Source: Straminergon stramineum (taxonomy: Eukaryota; Streptophyta; Bryopsida; Hypnales; Calliergonaceae). Taken from it: a stretch of 64,000 nt of DNA. Below, in pieces: positions 45,638-58,246 of this stretch (position 1 is the stretch's first letter; every line of letters starts with the position of its first letter). The translations under genes were made by a program, and so were the position numbers. The notes under the pieces are model-generated. The model saw nothing but the letters and a program-made list of their open reading frames with translations, was not told where the DNA came from and did not search any database. The stretch covers positions 46,721,218 to 46,785,217 of the forward strand of contig OY987263.1 in NCBI GenBank assembly GCA_963920665.1, read 5' to 3'.

Positions 45638-46906
45638 ATGGCAGGTGGAACTCCAGTTGGATTCGTTTCAATGGACAAAATTCCCACTGGCCGGAAGGCT
45701 TTTTTCCCACTTGCGCTTGTGACGGTCCTCTTTTTCCTATGGGGCTTTGCATATGGGTTGTTGGATGTGCTGAACAAGCATTTCCAGGAGGTTCTGGGAT
45801 TGACCAAGCTTATGTCCACCGGGCTCCAGGTGGCCTACTTTGGTGCCTATATCGTTTTCCCTCCACTGGTGGGCACACCGATTGTGCGAAGATTTGGATA
45901 CAAGGTGTCAATCCTGGTTGGCCTTGCGCTTTATGTTATTGGAGCCGTATGTTTCTGGCCTTGTGCACAGTTCAAGACCTTCCCTGGTTTTGTTGCTGCA
46001 ACCTTTGTCATCGCCTGTGGCTTGTCGAATCTTGAAGTGGCGGCGAACACCTATGTCACGGTTTTGGGGGACCCCAAGACTGCTCCATTTAGGTTGAACT
46101 TTTCTCAATCCTTCAACGGTGTGGGCAGCTTTTCTGGGCCTTTGATTGCATCGAAGTTTTTCTTCTCTTCGGAGCATGCAGACAACCTCACGTCGGTCAA
46201 GTATATCTACCTTGGAATTGCTGGTGCAGTATTTCTTGTGGCAATCGGGTTCTTCTTTGCGAGTCTACCGGAGATTACAGACGATATGATGTCTCAGGAA
46301 TCCAATCAACCAACAAAGCCACTCTTGAAACAGAAGCATTTTGTAGGCGGAGTGTTGGCGCAATGGTTGTATGTGGCTTCTCAAGTCACTGTGGCCACGT
46401 TCTTCATCAACTTGGCTAATGAAGATGGTATCCACTCCGACACGAAGGCATCTCAGCTCCTCTCCTATTCTCTGATTATCTTCACTGTTGGTCGGTTTTT
46501 TGCCACCTTCCTGATGAAATTCATTCAACCAAGGTACATTTTGGGAGTTTATGCCACTCTTTGCACTCTACTGTGCGCACTTTCTGCTGCACTCCATGGA
46601 ATCTCAGGTATCATATGTATTATGATCCTTTTTTTCTTTGAGTCATGCATGTATCCGACGATCTTTACGCTATCTTTACAAGACTTGGGAAGTAATACCA
46701 AGAGAGGTGGAGCTTTCGTTGTGATGGGCGTTGGTGGTGGTGCCATTTTCCCTCCTATTGAAGGAGCTATTGCCGACAAAGCAAGTACCAGAATTGGACA
46801 AATCGTTCCTACCATAGGGTATGCATACCTCATCATTTACGCTTTTTTTCTTGCCAAGGCACCGCTGCCGAAGGATCCTACAATTGATGACCTTGAATCC
46901 AAGTGA
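45638..46906 (+). CDS. FucP-type (L-fucose:H+ symporter-like) MFS transporter, 422 aa, single coding exon
   Basis: Probable proton-coupled sugar permease of the fucose/galactose/glucose permease branch of the Major Facilitator Superfamily, in a cellular membrane. The frame from ATG 45638 (MAGGTPVGFVSMDK) is intronless over the whole coding part. About 12 TM segments can be counted, with a long cytoplasmic loop in the middle (about 222-240, MMSQESNQPTKPLLKQKH). FucP-family landmarks are present: LLDVLNKHF with Asp at about 43, and CGLSNLEVAANTYVTVLG with Glu at about 133. These correspond in position to the Asp and Glu that are essential in E. coli FucP. RLNFSQSFNGVGSF follows. A polyadenylation-like AATAAA lies at 47069-47074. 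The substrate is inferred from family only. Homologues in land plants are, as far as I know, confined to a few early-diverging lineages. Confidence 0.9.
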   Translation: MAGGTPVGFVSMDKIPTGRKAFFPLALVTVLFFLWGFAYGLLDVLNKHFQEVLGLTKLMSTGLQVAYFGAYIVFPPLVGTPIVRRFGYKVSILVGLALYVIGAVCFWPCAQFKTFPGFVAATFVIACGLSNLEVAANTYVTVLGDPKTAPFRLNFSQSFNGVGSFSGPLIASKFFFSSEHADNLTSVKYIYLGIAGAVFLVAIGFFFASLPEITDDMMSQESNQPTKPLLKQKHFVGGVLAQWLYVASQVTVATFFINLANEDGIHSDTKASQLLSYSLIIFTVGRFFATFLMKFIQPRYILGVYATLCTLLCALSAALHGISGIICIMILFFFESCMYPTIFTLSLQDLGSNTKRGGAFVVMGVGGGAIFPPIEGAIADKASTRIGQIVPTIGYAYLIIYAFFLAKAPLPKDPTIDDLESK

Positions 46907-47580
46907 GTTTGATGGCGATTGGAGCACCAACACCTTGATGACTTAGCTTAAAGAAGCCTAACTGAAGATGTTGGCATTTTGTTTTGCCATTACACCAGGA
47001 TGTTGTCGAAAAAAGTAGACGTCAGTTATCAAGAATAGGATTCATTGACTGTGCCTGAAGTTGTCAATAATAAACAAAATGGTGGTACTATCATCGTAGC
47101 CACTTTGCTTACAAACGCAATGTCCTGACCCTTTCATCATGTGACAGTTGGGAATTCATGAAGTAGAGCATGTTGTGTAAAATTCTAGTCCTCGATTTGA
47201 TGTATATTATTATTTTTCTTTTCTGACGAGACTTTTATGTGGTACTGTGAGACTGTTGCCTGATATTTGTTATGGGAAAATCTCCTGTTTACACAGTAAA
47301 GGCTTGTTGCATCGACTTCACCAGTTTACCTCACTCAAGATCCTCCTTTCTGGGTATATGCACAGGACTTGTTTGTGTTTTCCATCTGTTTGCAAGACTT
47401 GTGAGTCATTCATTGTAAGAACAAATGACAAAATGAAAATTTAGAATGATTATCATGTTTTTGCAATTTAGGCTGTGTTTTCACTCAATATGCTCTCAAT
47501 AACTATGTGAAGCGAGGTAGCAACGAAGTTAGCTTGACCCATGCCGGTCACTGCGTTCTTTTCATAGGATCATGGATGGA
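46907..47580 (+). other. 3' flank of the MFS gene
   Basis: AATAAA at 47069-47074 lies about 165 nt after the stop. No other feature seen. Confidence 0.5.
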
Positions 47581-48095
47581 TTGAAAAATAATTCTTAAAT
47601 TTCACTCAGGTGGTGAAGTTCCATAGAAAGTGAAAAAAAATGTTAAGAAAACTCTTTGAATTTTTAGTTTTTCCTTGTTTTACCAATTCATGTTGCTCTA
47701 AGTTGTAATTTGTTACTGCATTTTGTATTGTAAAGTTTCCAAGGAACATTTTATTGCCTACTTTTTTTTAATTTATAACATTTGTATTAAAGATGGTAAT
47801 GTTTAAGAAGTTCCCTACTAATGTAAAGAGTGGCTAAGCATCTCAAGAGAAAGATTCTACTTAGTTGTAATGGTGTTTTGAGTCTTCCTAATCAAAGTAT
47901 CATAAACAACATAACAAAAATGAATTCCTAAGTTTTTGAAAAAAATTGAGTTTTTTTAGAAATAGTATTGAAATGATTGAAAGGAATTTTCTATTGACAT
48001 GGAATAATGGAAAAAAAATTGAAAACCTTTCATCAGTAAACCTTTTAGAGTCTAGAGAGCAATTCCAAACAGAACTATCAAGGTAGTCACAAGCA
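47580..48095. repeat. Repeat family E, copy 1 (holds an empty TTAA site)
   Basis: The DNA around 47585-47830 aligns by eye with 48765-49013 plus 50500-50530. Shared blocks include 'gtgaagttc/gatgaagtttc', 'gttactgc..tttgtattg' and 'aagtttccaa.gaa'. At 47802-47805 it has one TTAA exactly where the other copy carries the 1.48-kb family D insertion. Confidence 0.6.
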
Positions 48096-48703
48096 AAATT
48101 TGGTGTTCACAAAACTTTGAAGTTAAATAAAACGTAACCAAGTTGCTATTATTAGTTGTTTGTATTTTTGAAAACTTCTTTTTGAAGTCTAGTTTAAGCA
48201 TCAAAACCCTGATCTTGAAAATGATTGATGATGATTTTTCTATTGAAGATTTTGTGCAAGGGTGCTCATTGCAATTTTGACTTTTAGTAGTGTTAAGGCT
48301 TCTTGGAAATGAGCCTCAAAGACACTAGATCTTGGAGGAAAAAGCACATTAGAAATTCATTTAAAAAAATTGTAGAGTAGATTTAGAGTAAATTGATTGG
48401 GGTTATGCATGTTAGGCCCTTTAACCTCATATTTTTTTGGTGACCAACTTTTTAGATTTGACATGTGAAAAGAGGATGAGAAGACTTTTGGAGTTTTAAC
48501 ACACTCATGATCAAACATTATAATCTTTCAATCCACAAGTGATATTGTTGTACTATCTTCTCCTAAGTGATCTCTAACATATCTAGTTTAAATTTGTACA
48601 TTTATATTTATAAAAAATTGATAAAGCTTATCAAAATGTTGTCTTTTTATTCAATTTAAAGCAAATTCCTAGAAGCTCAAACAAGACCTTGGGCATTTAG
48701 GGG
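48096..48703 (+). mobile_element. Family B TTAA-type MITE, copy B3
   Basis: It begins near 'aaaatttggtgttcac', runs through the family markers and ends GGGCATTTAGGGG before TTAA (48704-48707). The left terminus is lost, so it is truncated. Confidence 0.75.
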
Positions 48704-48764
48704 TTAAACTACCATAATCCACCTTAGTCACTAGCGTGTTTTTTATTGAAAGCGAATTCATGTT

Positions 48765-49009
48765 ATAGGATTACAAATGGAAAGGGAGAAAGAATTCCTA
48801 AATTCCACTTAAATAAATGATGAAGTTTCATATAACATGTTAAAAGGTTTTGTTATAAGAAAATTACTGAAGCAATTTCTTATTTATTGCCCTAGCAGGC
48901 TAGCACTTCACTATTTTTTGTATTGTTATTTGCAATCGTATTGAAAAGTTTCCAATGAAGTATTTTATAGTCTATTTTTCTAATTTGTATCATTGAAAGG
49001 TAAAAGTGC
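48765..49009. repeat. Repeat family E, copy 2, left part
   Basis: It matches 47585-47800 and continues at 50500 on the other side of the family D insertion. Confidence 0.55.
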
Positions 49010-49013
49010 TTAA

Positions 49014-50495
49014 TCCCTCAACACCCCAGCTTGGATGTTGTATCTCTATCGCTGTTCGGGTATCTTCTATTGTATGGCATTTTTTTCGACCCATAGAGGT
49101 CTAATAAAGATCAGACCGTTGATTTGCATGGCCAACTTATTGACAAATTAGGAAGAAAAAAAATCGCTTGATTTCACTGTGCGGATGCAAAGATTATAAC
49201 AAACGAATGGAGCTGGGATCAGTAGATTTGGAGACATTTCATTAGGTCCCCATGCTTTCAGGAGATGTGGCAGACAAAGCAATTAGTGGAACACCACTAA
49301 AACTTGGAAAGTTGTGCGTTAGGTGCATTGCAATGTGTATGCCAATTTTCAACACATTCAGAAAGTATCAAGGCAAGGGTGAGTGTTGAACTTCACGGTG
49401 TTCTGCAATCAAGGAGAAACTGCCACTTGATGCGGAAGTCAGCCCGTACTCATACCTACATATGGAAGTGTGCTTCACAATACCAACTCCATTTGCAGTT
49501 CACGGTCCTAAGACTTGAGAATGCAAACGGTTGAATCTGGTGTTGTTGGATTGACGAATGTGGAGGGGAATGTGGTCCAACTACAACCTAATCAACACCT
49601 TGTCAAAGTTGACTGTGCGGTTGATTGACAACAGTGTACCAAGCTAGAAACTTCACTTTACAAAAGACAACACTTACAGGGATCAAAAGTTTCACAAATT
49701 TCAAAAACATGTGAGGGTCACCATACATATTTTCTTCCCATGCACACGCACCAATAAGTGGTTCTCAAAATGTAGAATCATGAGTCACTGTTCAAAACCT
49801 TCTGACTTGCCATGACTACCCATAGAGCAAAACAAACAACACAAAAAATCGAGAAAGGACACCATACGATCAGCGTGGCCCGAGTGTTGGACAACAAGCA
49901 AAGTGTTGGGGACTTTCGAGGCGCCATCAACGTCTAATGGCGTACCCTATGAAGTGAATCTGTGTGCAAGCAACCACCAATGTTGCTTGATGATGACCAC
50001 AACCCACGGAAGAAGCTCCAACCCTCATTGTTGCATCTATGTCTTGTCGTGCAAATTAAAACCTTCACATCCACTTGCTACAAAATCGACATCAGATCAG
50101 ATACACTCGCTTTTCCTCTCCAATCCTTCACTAGACACCTTCTACAACAAAGAATGTATGCATTGTGCAGCCTCTCGTTCCCGCGTATAGTGAAGGCGGC
50201 AAGGTGCATCAGATTCTCCTTCAAGGCAAACCCAACAGCCTCCCACCGACTACTTCCGATCACAATCTGGAAACCCCTCCCAACCACCATGTCCTAAAAT
50301 AGTTGTTGTGACAATCTAACCATTTGCAAGGAACCCTGTGCGAGCGAATTGCTCCAGCAAATCATGTATCTTCTAAGGAGGAAACGCTTGCCAAGTTCTG
50401 TTTTGAAATTTTTTGAATTCTAGTTCATTTGCCGATGTAAATGCTAATCAAAAAAGTATCAAGAGTGATATTTTCGCCCCAGGGGCATTGAGGGG
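49014..50495 (+). mobile_element. Family D TTAA-type element, 1482 bp
   Basis: It is flanked by TTAA (49010-49013 and 50496-50499). The left end is TCCCTCAACACCCC and the right end GGGGCATTGAGGGG, imperfect inverted repeats of the same general form as families A-C. It is GC-richer than its surroundings. Two overlapping + frames (49903-50190 and 49962-50297) cover part of it but encode nothing I recognise, so no transposase is evident. The E copy at 47802 gives the uninterrupted site with a single TTAA. Confidence 0.75.
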
Positions 50496-50767
50496 TTAAG
50501 AATTCTCCACCCTTTTTTGTAAAGAATAACAAAGTACTACCAAAAAATAGTTTCACCTAATACTATAGTAATTGCAATATGATTTTTTTCATCATAAATC
50601 AAGAATTTATTGAAAGTGCATATTGGTCATTTGATCATATTTGAAAAATAAAAAAAAGAATTCCTAAATTTTCATCTAAATATTTTTGTCTCCTAACTTC
50701 CTTTGCACTTTTGAAAAAAGTGATGAACATGTTCTAGAGACTTATCTTTGAAGTCTCCAACTTATCC

Positions 50768-51080
50768 ATATGGGTTGCATCACAAAGTTTAGAACCTACG
50801 GTTTGTCAACAATTATGATGTGGTTATTGTTATTTCATGGGTTTGCACATTAATATACAATTTAGCGCATCATTACAATGCAATACTTTACAATTTAGCG
50901 CACCATTACAATGCATTACTTGCAAATGAAAGTAATGCATCATAAAGATGCAATAAATTGTACAATAATGCATTGTAATGATGTACTAAATTGTATATTA
51001 ACGTGCAAACCCATGAAATAACAATAACCACATCATAATTGTTGATAAACCATAGGTTCTAAACTTTGTGATGTATCCAT
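50768..51080. repeat. 313-bp hairpin with about 150-bp arms
   Basis: The left arm (gcatcacaaagtttagaacc, 'caacaattatgatgtgg', ...) and the right arm are near-perfect inverse copies meeting around 50925-50935. Within the left arm a 'tacaatttagcgca.cattac' unit is repeated twice. No ORF; it is a foldback MITE. Confidence 0.85.
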
Positions 51081-54000
51081 CTAACTCATCCATCCAACAA
51101 CTCCATCAAGCTTCCATTTGCTATGTTCTTTTTTAAAAAGTATAGAAAGGTTTTCAAGGATTTTTTTCATTGTCTTGGAAGAATGAAAGATTCTTGAAAA
51201 CCTTTCAATAATGAAAGAGACACCTTGTTTAGAGCAACTCCTTATTAAGCTATCTTTGTGACTCCAATGAGGGAAGTAAAATGCTAAGCAAGCACCATCC
51301 AAAAAGATACTAAGCTTTTGGAATATAATAGATGCTTTCAAAATCAATCATATATTAGGTATTGTAGCAATATAATTGTATAATGTGAGGCAAATGTACA
51401 TTCTAAAGACTATAATTGTAAAACTCAATCATTGAGTGTCAAATTACATTCAGTTAAGTGAAGGTGACAAATGTACAAAAGATATTTTGGAGCATGTAGT
51501 GATACAATCATATTCCATGATTGGCTTAATAGGTAGTACACAACAATTGACCATGACTTTCATGGACAAGTCTAAAAGCTTGTTTAATTTACTAAAGGAT
51601 AATCACCTAAGGTCTAAAAACATTAGCATTAAATATATATGCCAAATGAATATGAATAAAGATTTTAGTAGAGAGATGAAATTAGGTTCTATATACTAGG
51701 CTATTTCAAATTCTCAATAATTGTTCCCTAAAAATTATCTTGGAATGTTTTGATCTCCAAGATAGTAGAGATGTTGAACCCTTTAAGAATCAAGGGTGGT
51801 CCAAAATTTCCTCAAATTTGAAGGTGTACTATAATGTTCAACTTACTCTTCTAATGATGACTTTGAGAAAAGATGCAAACTATGACCCATCACTTCTAAA
51901 TGTGCTAGTTGGATCTATCATTGCCATTGAAAAATATTTATGAATAAACTTTGAAACCAAAATTTTAAAATTCCATCTATAATCAATTGTGAAATTAACT
52001 TTAAATTATTATTTTTTGTAGAAAATTAATTCTTATATTAGAATTTCAAATTATAATTATAAATATTTTATAATATTTAGATCAAACTTGTGTTTTTAAG
52101 CTATTTTTTGAATTGGAAAAGCGAGTTATAAGGTGAAACATCCTCATGATTTTTGAACTAAAGAATATTTGTACAAAAGAGTATGAAATCTTGTAACATA
52201 ATAATATTAGAAAAATTTAGATGGTTGAAAAAGACAAGTCTCTATGGATATGGAGTTCACACATTTGCATATTTGCATTTATGCATTTGTGTGTCATATG
52301 TTGTAAGTTTTACTTTAGGGGTATGAGGCCAATATATTTTAAGTTAATATTGAATGTATATTTTAAATCCTAGCTATAGTAGATATGTTTTGAATTCTTT
52401 TAAAAATCATCTAGACTAGTATTCTATAAATCTATACTACTACCTGTAGGAGTTTTATTTTGTTGTCTTTGATGGGGCGGTAAGTTGAGGACTCCACGAC
52501 CAACAAGCCAATGAGGAAATCTTTAGTATTGTAGGAAAGCCCTTGGCAAGAGATGTTGCATAAACCAAGTTTGGTAGCATTTGATCTATGATGCAAAAGA
52601 TGTAGGACTTCAAATTTTATTCACCTAATTTTAGTAAAAGTCAAAGAAGACTTCAAAAAAATTACCTAAATAAAAAACTAAAACAAAAGAAATAAAAAAA
52701 CTTACTTCATAAATGAAATATTCATATAGGGCATTATAAGTAGAAGTTGACTAATCTTGAATTACCTAAAATTAAAAGAGAAAAAAAAGATGAAGAAACA
52801 ATTCTCTAATTACTTCTTACAACTTTAGTCTTACATTTTTTTTAATCAACACATGAAGCATATGACTTATGGCATTATGAGTCTAAGATATTTGCCTCAT
52901 GCTAAATGTAGAAAAGCTTGACCCATACTAGTCACTAGCTTGGAAGCACTACCACAAACAAGACCCAAATCAAGGATGGTTAGTTGATTCTAACGTCTTG
53001 ACTTGATAATTTGAACATAGTTGTGTTGATTCAAATGTTTAGGGTTGGTCCAGAAATCTTGATTAGGGCCCCAATTTCCACTAGTAAAGGTGTTAAAAGT
53101 TCATTTCATACATAGGATAGAAGAGTAAAAGTTTGAATTAAAAGGTGTTAAAAAAATAGAATCCAAGTGAAGAAAAGGGAACCATCTTGTTGATATAATA
53201 AAAGGAAAAATAAATTTAAATTTATCAAGAAAGTTAAAGAATTTTTAACTTTGTAATAAAAATTACTATTTGGGAAATTTTTGAGTGGGGATTTGTATAG
53301 AATTGTTCCAATAATCAATGCCCATAAACATATGTAGGACCCAAATATGAAGCCCATCTCTAATATATGATGGATTTGGCACAATCTCAATGATAGGTGA
53401 TTTTGCATGAACTAAAAACATTGAATTAGGCAATTTTGCACTTGGCTCGTACACCATATAAAATTGACAATTTCAAATATTAGGGGGGGTTGAATTTTTC
53501 CAGAATATCATTAACTGTTTGTAGAAAAATTTGTTCAGAGAATAATCATCATATTGCTCTGAAATTTCAATTACTTCATAAAAAACTCATACACTTTTCA
53601 ATCTATGCTACTCATATTGTAAATTATTGTGCACTTTACATTCAAGTACTTCTACACGCCTACTACTAGAAGGTCTACAACACACTACATGACATGATAC
53701 TTTTCTAGTACATATTCAAATCATTTTGTAGACATTCATCATCGATGTCCTCCATCTACATTGCCATGTACTCCACAAGATGTGGTTTAGCATCAGTTGG
53801 AATGATCACTTTCTCCTTTGTTTGTATACCATGCACTATGATGTTCGACGCTATTGTATGAGCAATTCTACCTTAGTGAGGAACATCCATCCATGAATAT
53901 ATTGTAGCTTCTTTCTCAATCCAAGCGAAACTCTCCCCAGACGGTTCCCATGTGGATTCTATGCAATTTTTGTACCTCACTCTGTTACTATCTACTTCTT

Positions 54001-54145
54001 CTTCTGCTCTAGATCTCATAGAAGGTCAATACCATAGTACTTTCATCTTTGAGGCCCACCTTCCCTGACCAAATTCCAATACCTTTCCTATATAAAAAGG
54101 TACTCCTCCTCTTACTTCCCTCAACTCCACAATGAGTGCCACAAA
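51081..54145. other. AT-rich intergenic DNA, no gene supported
   Basis: Two + frames (51436-51699 and 51740-51943) lie close together in different frames and read like a broken unknown protein, but there is no family match. The rest (52000-54145) is very AT-rich with short frames only. Confidence 0.45.
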
Positions 54146-56281
54146 TTAGCCTACGACAATGTCATTCTCTAGATTGAATGGAGGAAAAGGATCTTCATTT
54201 GCATCTTGTATTGTTTCTGCTCTTGCATGATGACTTCCGATTCTATTCCTCCCTCCAATCACTCTTCGAGATACTTCTTGTAGAGGTCTATCCCTACGTG
54301 GTCTAAAATACCCTGTCCTCTTTGGATTATGCATTATTGCCATTATCAAGTCTATATCTACAGTCCTTCTTGTGTTTCCATCTACATCTGTAGGTACACT
54401 TGAATTTTTACCTTCTTCTTCCACATTCGGAACAATATTGCCATCCTCTCTCTTGTTCAAGATATCACTCAGCCAAAACAGTAAATCATGGGCCCCTTCT
54501 CTATTCTGATGTGGAAAATCTTTGAGATAATCCTTGAATGCATTTGTTTTGTCCACAACTTCCATGTTCTTCATCCGGTCCATGCCTCTCAATATTCACT
54601 TCTGTTTATATGCAATGAACTCGTCCAATGCTTTCAATTCTCTTTGAACAATTGCAAACACCTTTGTGAGGTCTGATTTGTTTGTTATACTTGGTAGTGA
54701 GTTCAAACACAAATGTCCATTTGATGGGCCCCACTCATTAGAACTAAAATGTTTGTATTGCACATGGACCAACCCATTTTCCATGTAAAACCTCATATGG
54801 TGTGGAAATGTTATGCCCATCAATTGATCCCCACCTCATAGCAAATGAGGTGTGATAAATGCCTTCCAATCGCAAATATGTTCAAGCTTGCGAGCTCTCG
54901 TAAAAGCCTTAGTATATGATGTCCCTTTCTTCACCAACTGCAACATCTAATCCAGTGTATCTATATCTCTCCTTTTGAGGACATTTGAAATTACACCGAA
55001 TCTCTGATCAATGTCCTTGTGGGTGTGCCCTACAATCAAAAAACAAAGATGAACTTCCTTGAAAAAACCAAGCCCAACTAATGCGGCACACATGCCAAAC
55101 ATGTAGATGTTTTTGTTCTCCCTTGTGGTGTTATCAGCTTGAATCCTCAACATCGGTAGCAACGATCCTTTCTTGCACTTCATGTTATGTATTATGTTCA
55201 TAACTGATGTTATGACTTGATTGCTATCATGCTTGTGGTGAGCATCTATCCACACATCCACATACAATCCAATCCCATGTACCAAGACACCACAAAGATG
55301 AATCTTCAAGAATCGAGATTTGATGTTCTTCACGGATTGCCTCATCTTTGGTATCATGGTTGTATTTTGATCCATACCATCCACAATTGAACACATGAAA
55401 ATGTCTGGAGTAATCATCATAGATCTCTTGAACAACCAATAATCTCGCCTCTCCTCCATTTGAATTCAAATGTGCACTATGTACAATTCTTTAATATTCA
55501 CCTTCGTTACTGCATTCATTGTGGATTCCATTCCACATTTATACTCCCAACAATGATAACACTTTGAGAATCTTGAGAATGCAGGAATCTCAAGAGGTGG
55601 GAACTCCTTCCGCCAAAGACGACGGAATGAACTCATCGACAATTCAGATCCGTCCCCTAGTTTCTTCACTTCTTCATTTATGTACTGAAACACATCCAAC
55701 TTGCTCATATTCATTGGCAACAAAATCAATGGTAACACAGCATTGTCCTTCCTCCATACCGATCAATGGGGTTGCTAACATCCAGCTTCATTCACAAAAA
55801 CATCAAGGCTTTCCCTAACGGTTGACATTTTCGCACTTTCCCTCCCCTAACATGTGTTTCCATGAATAGCTGCTACTCTGCTGTATAGGTTATGTGATGT
55901 CTCCAACTACTTAAAACACCTTTGGGAATAACCCAAGCCCGTGGCGAAGCAAGCATTGCAAACCACTCTACCATCTAATTTTGTCACATACTTATCTCTT
56001 GTCTGCCCTTCCATGTGAGTGTAGAAAGCATTGAGCATTTGCATTATCCACGTCGCCCTCGCTTCGTACTTCTGACCCCATGCCATGTATTGTTGATCCA
56101 AAATGTATTTTGCATCAACATTACGTAAGCAATTGCATTTACATGCTCCTCTATCCTCTGTGCATAATACACTTTCAAGAGTAACCTTTTCACTAGCTGA
56201 CTCTCCTTGCTCTCTTGGACTTCTCACCCTTGCCCTTCGATTTGTCATTGAATACCTCCTCTTCGGTGCATGTGTAGGCAT
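54146..56281 (-). pseudogene. Decayed transposase-like gene (DUF7869-type)
   Basis: Read on the minus strand in order: a Cys-rich N-terminal piece (56281-55907, with CKCNC, a Trp-containing WIMQML block, VCNACF and GYSQRCFK), a linker piece (55738-55466), the catalytic-looking core (55459-54947) and C-terminal pieces (54823-54596 and 54592-54146). The core has IVDGMDQNTT, then IQADNTTRENKN, then LIVGHTHKDIDQRF. These motifs are characteristic of a transposase-like domain I recall as DUF7869, with conserved Asp residues of an RNase-H-type fold. A frameshift near 55465-55480 and in-frame stops near 54838, 54944 and 54593 break it, so it cannot make the full protein. Element ends (TIRs) were not found. 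Confidence 0.65.
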
Positions 56282-56533
56282 TCCTTGTACTCCTATTACA
56301 TCATGACTACTAGCTTAAGATTCTTGTGTTACAGGCGAACTTCGTTCAGTTGTACTTCTTTCACCATGACTTGGCGGGGTCACATTTGAAGCGCTAGGAC
56401 TTTCCTTTGTGTCATGAAAATCAGATTCTGGTGTTGGAATAGGAGGAAAGCAAAAATTTTGTCCTTCAGTTCTAGTAGTGCTCGTTGTTCTCACTTCCGA
56501 AGGACGTGCCCAACGAAGTGAAGATCGACGCCA

Positions 56534-56935
56534 TCATATGACCTTATGAAGGCAATCAATGAGCAACTTCCCTACCATTTCACCAACCCATTCGCTTTTA
56601 TGTAGGGCATGTGTAACACGAACTGCAATTTCAAAGGGGCGTAACTTTAGTTGATGAAGTTCATTACCACATTCAAAACTAGTATCCACCACACCAACTC
56701 CCACGACATTCCCATTTTTCCAAGAAGTTGCACCATCCCATTCATAATGTGTGAGACTCCATTCATAGGAATGCAATCTTCTTCTTCGAAAAGTCTTCCT
56801 CGTATCACACACGTCAGTCATTCTCCCTATGGTCCTTTGTTCATTTGCAACCACTGAACTACCAAGTGCATTGAAGACCACAGGACTACCAAATCCTTCC
56901 ATTGCAATTCTCTTCAATCCATTGTGTGAAACCAT
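56534..56935 (-). CDS. Unrecognised 133-aa frame upstream of the transposase-like pseudogene
   Basis: It lies just upstream (in minus-strand terms) of the transposase-like pieces and reads MVSHNGLKRIAMEGFGS at the start, with GGATSW-like and FEIAVRVTHALH segments later. It may be an accessory or N-terminal part of the same element or an unrelated relic. I know no family for it. Confidence 0.3.
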   Translation of the reverse strand: MVSHNGLKRIAMEGFGSPVVFNALGSSVVANEQRTIGRMTDVCDTRKTFRRRRLHSYEWSLTHYEWDGATSWKNGNVVGVGVVDTSFECGNELHQLKLRPFEIAVRVTHALHKSEWVGEMVGKLLIDCLHKVI

Positions 56936-58246
56936 TCTTCGTATGGTAATGCACCATTGAACTGCTCTCTCTTCATCATCTTATGTCTTCAGTCTATCTC
57001 AAAATACATACAACGAATTTAGATAATGTCACCCACAACTTGTAAGAATCTTCAAACAATAAATATAGTACTGAAACAAAATGAAGCTCTTTACAAACAT
57101 TAGCAACACATACTTGAATATGACTTTCTTTCCTCTATCACCTCTTCAAGTACTATGTGTTGAAGCAAGAGTAATAATAACTGCATCCAACATTGCATGT
57201 TGCACTTACAACTTCCATTGCAATGAGCCTAGTACTCCAAAACAAATTCAAGCCAATACGAACATATTATTCTTCCACCTTCACTATTATCTTTTGCTCT
57301 ATATCCATTGCATACGGATAACATTGCACCATAGTTGGTGAAAATAAAATGGAATAGTTTAATTTGAAGACAATGGTGTATTCCACTCTTCCCAATGAAA
57401 ACGCTATAATCCTTCAAAATCATCTCTTCAAATATGGATAACAATACAATGTTCTTGTAGAAAATTCAACCTCCATGGACCTTGGGATTAAAGTCCACAC
57501 TCTTTCCATTTCTTTTTAAGAAAACATGCACTACTCATAAACGTAAATTGTCTGCGCCACTTTCCAACATTTCCCAATAATTTCGGAAAGTCCCCAATAA
57601 ATTCAATGCACTACTATACTACAATATTTGATATTTGAACTACATCTTCAAGTTCACTTCCTACATTGTCTATCCTAATTCTGGATAAGTACATCTACAA
57701 AAGCGAATACTTAAGAAGCTCTCTTCCTAATAAACAATAAGTGCACTACTTCTAATACGACCGAAATGCTAGCCCCTACCTTTGTTGACCCTTATCTAAA
57801 TCATAATTTTTACACCTACTCCAATAGACAAAAATTTCATTTCAAATTGTTTAGCCCTTTACATTTTTTTATTATCGGTACATACATCCATTCCAATTCC
57901 TTCTTAGAACTACAAACTATATACTTTCCTTCCTTATATAAAATGTGATTATTCTTAGCAATATTAACTTAATGGAAGTCAATTTTTTTTAAATTACTAC
58001 CTTAAGATGTCAACATAACTCTTGAATATAAAATAATTCAAATTGAATGTTAAATATGAAAAAGAATTTAACTTACGAGGATTTAAATTTTTGTAATGTA
58101 CTCTATAAAGGCATACAACAACACTACGGTGCTATACGAATTTGTTATGTTCAACACTCTACAAGGTAATTTTCAAAATTTCTTCTAAACTTAATTGTAA
58201 GCAAAATAGAATCATTCTTTCAGTTCAATTTGTGGGAATGACTTTC
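56936..58246. other. AT-rich intergenic DNA, no gene seen
   Basis: Short frames without recognisable products. Confidence 0.5.

Noticed and set aside
51436..51943. Two adjacent AT-rich ORFs that read like one broken protein
   Set aside because: They are in different frames, no family is recognised, and composition equals the background; too weak to call.
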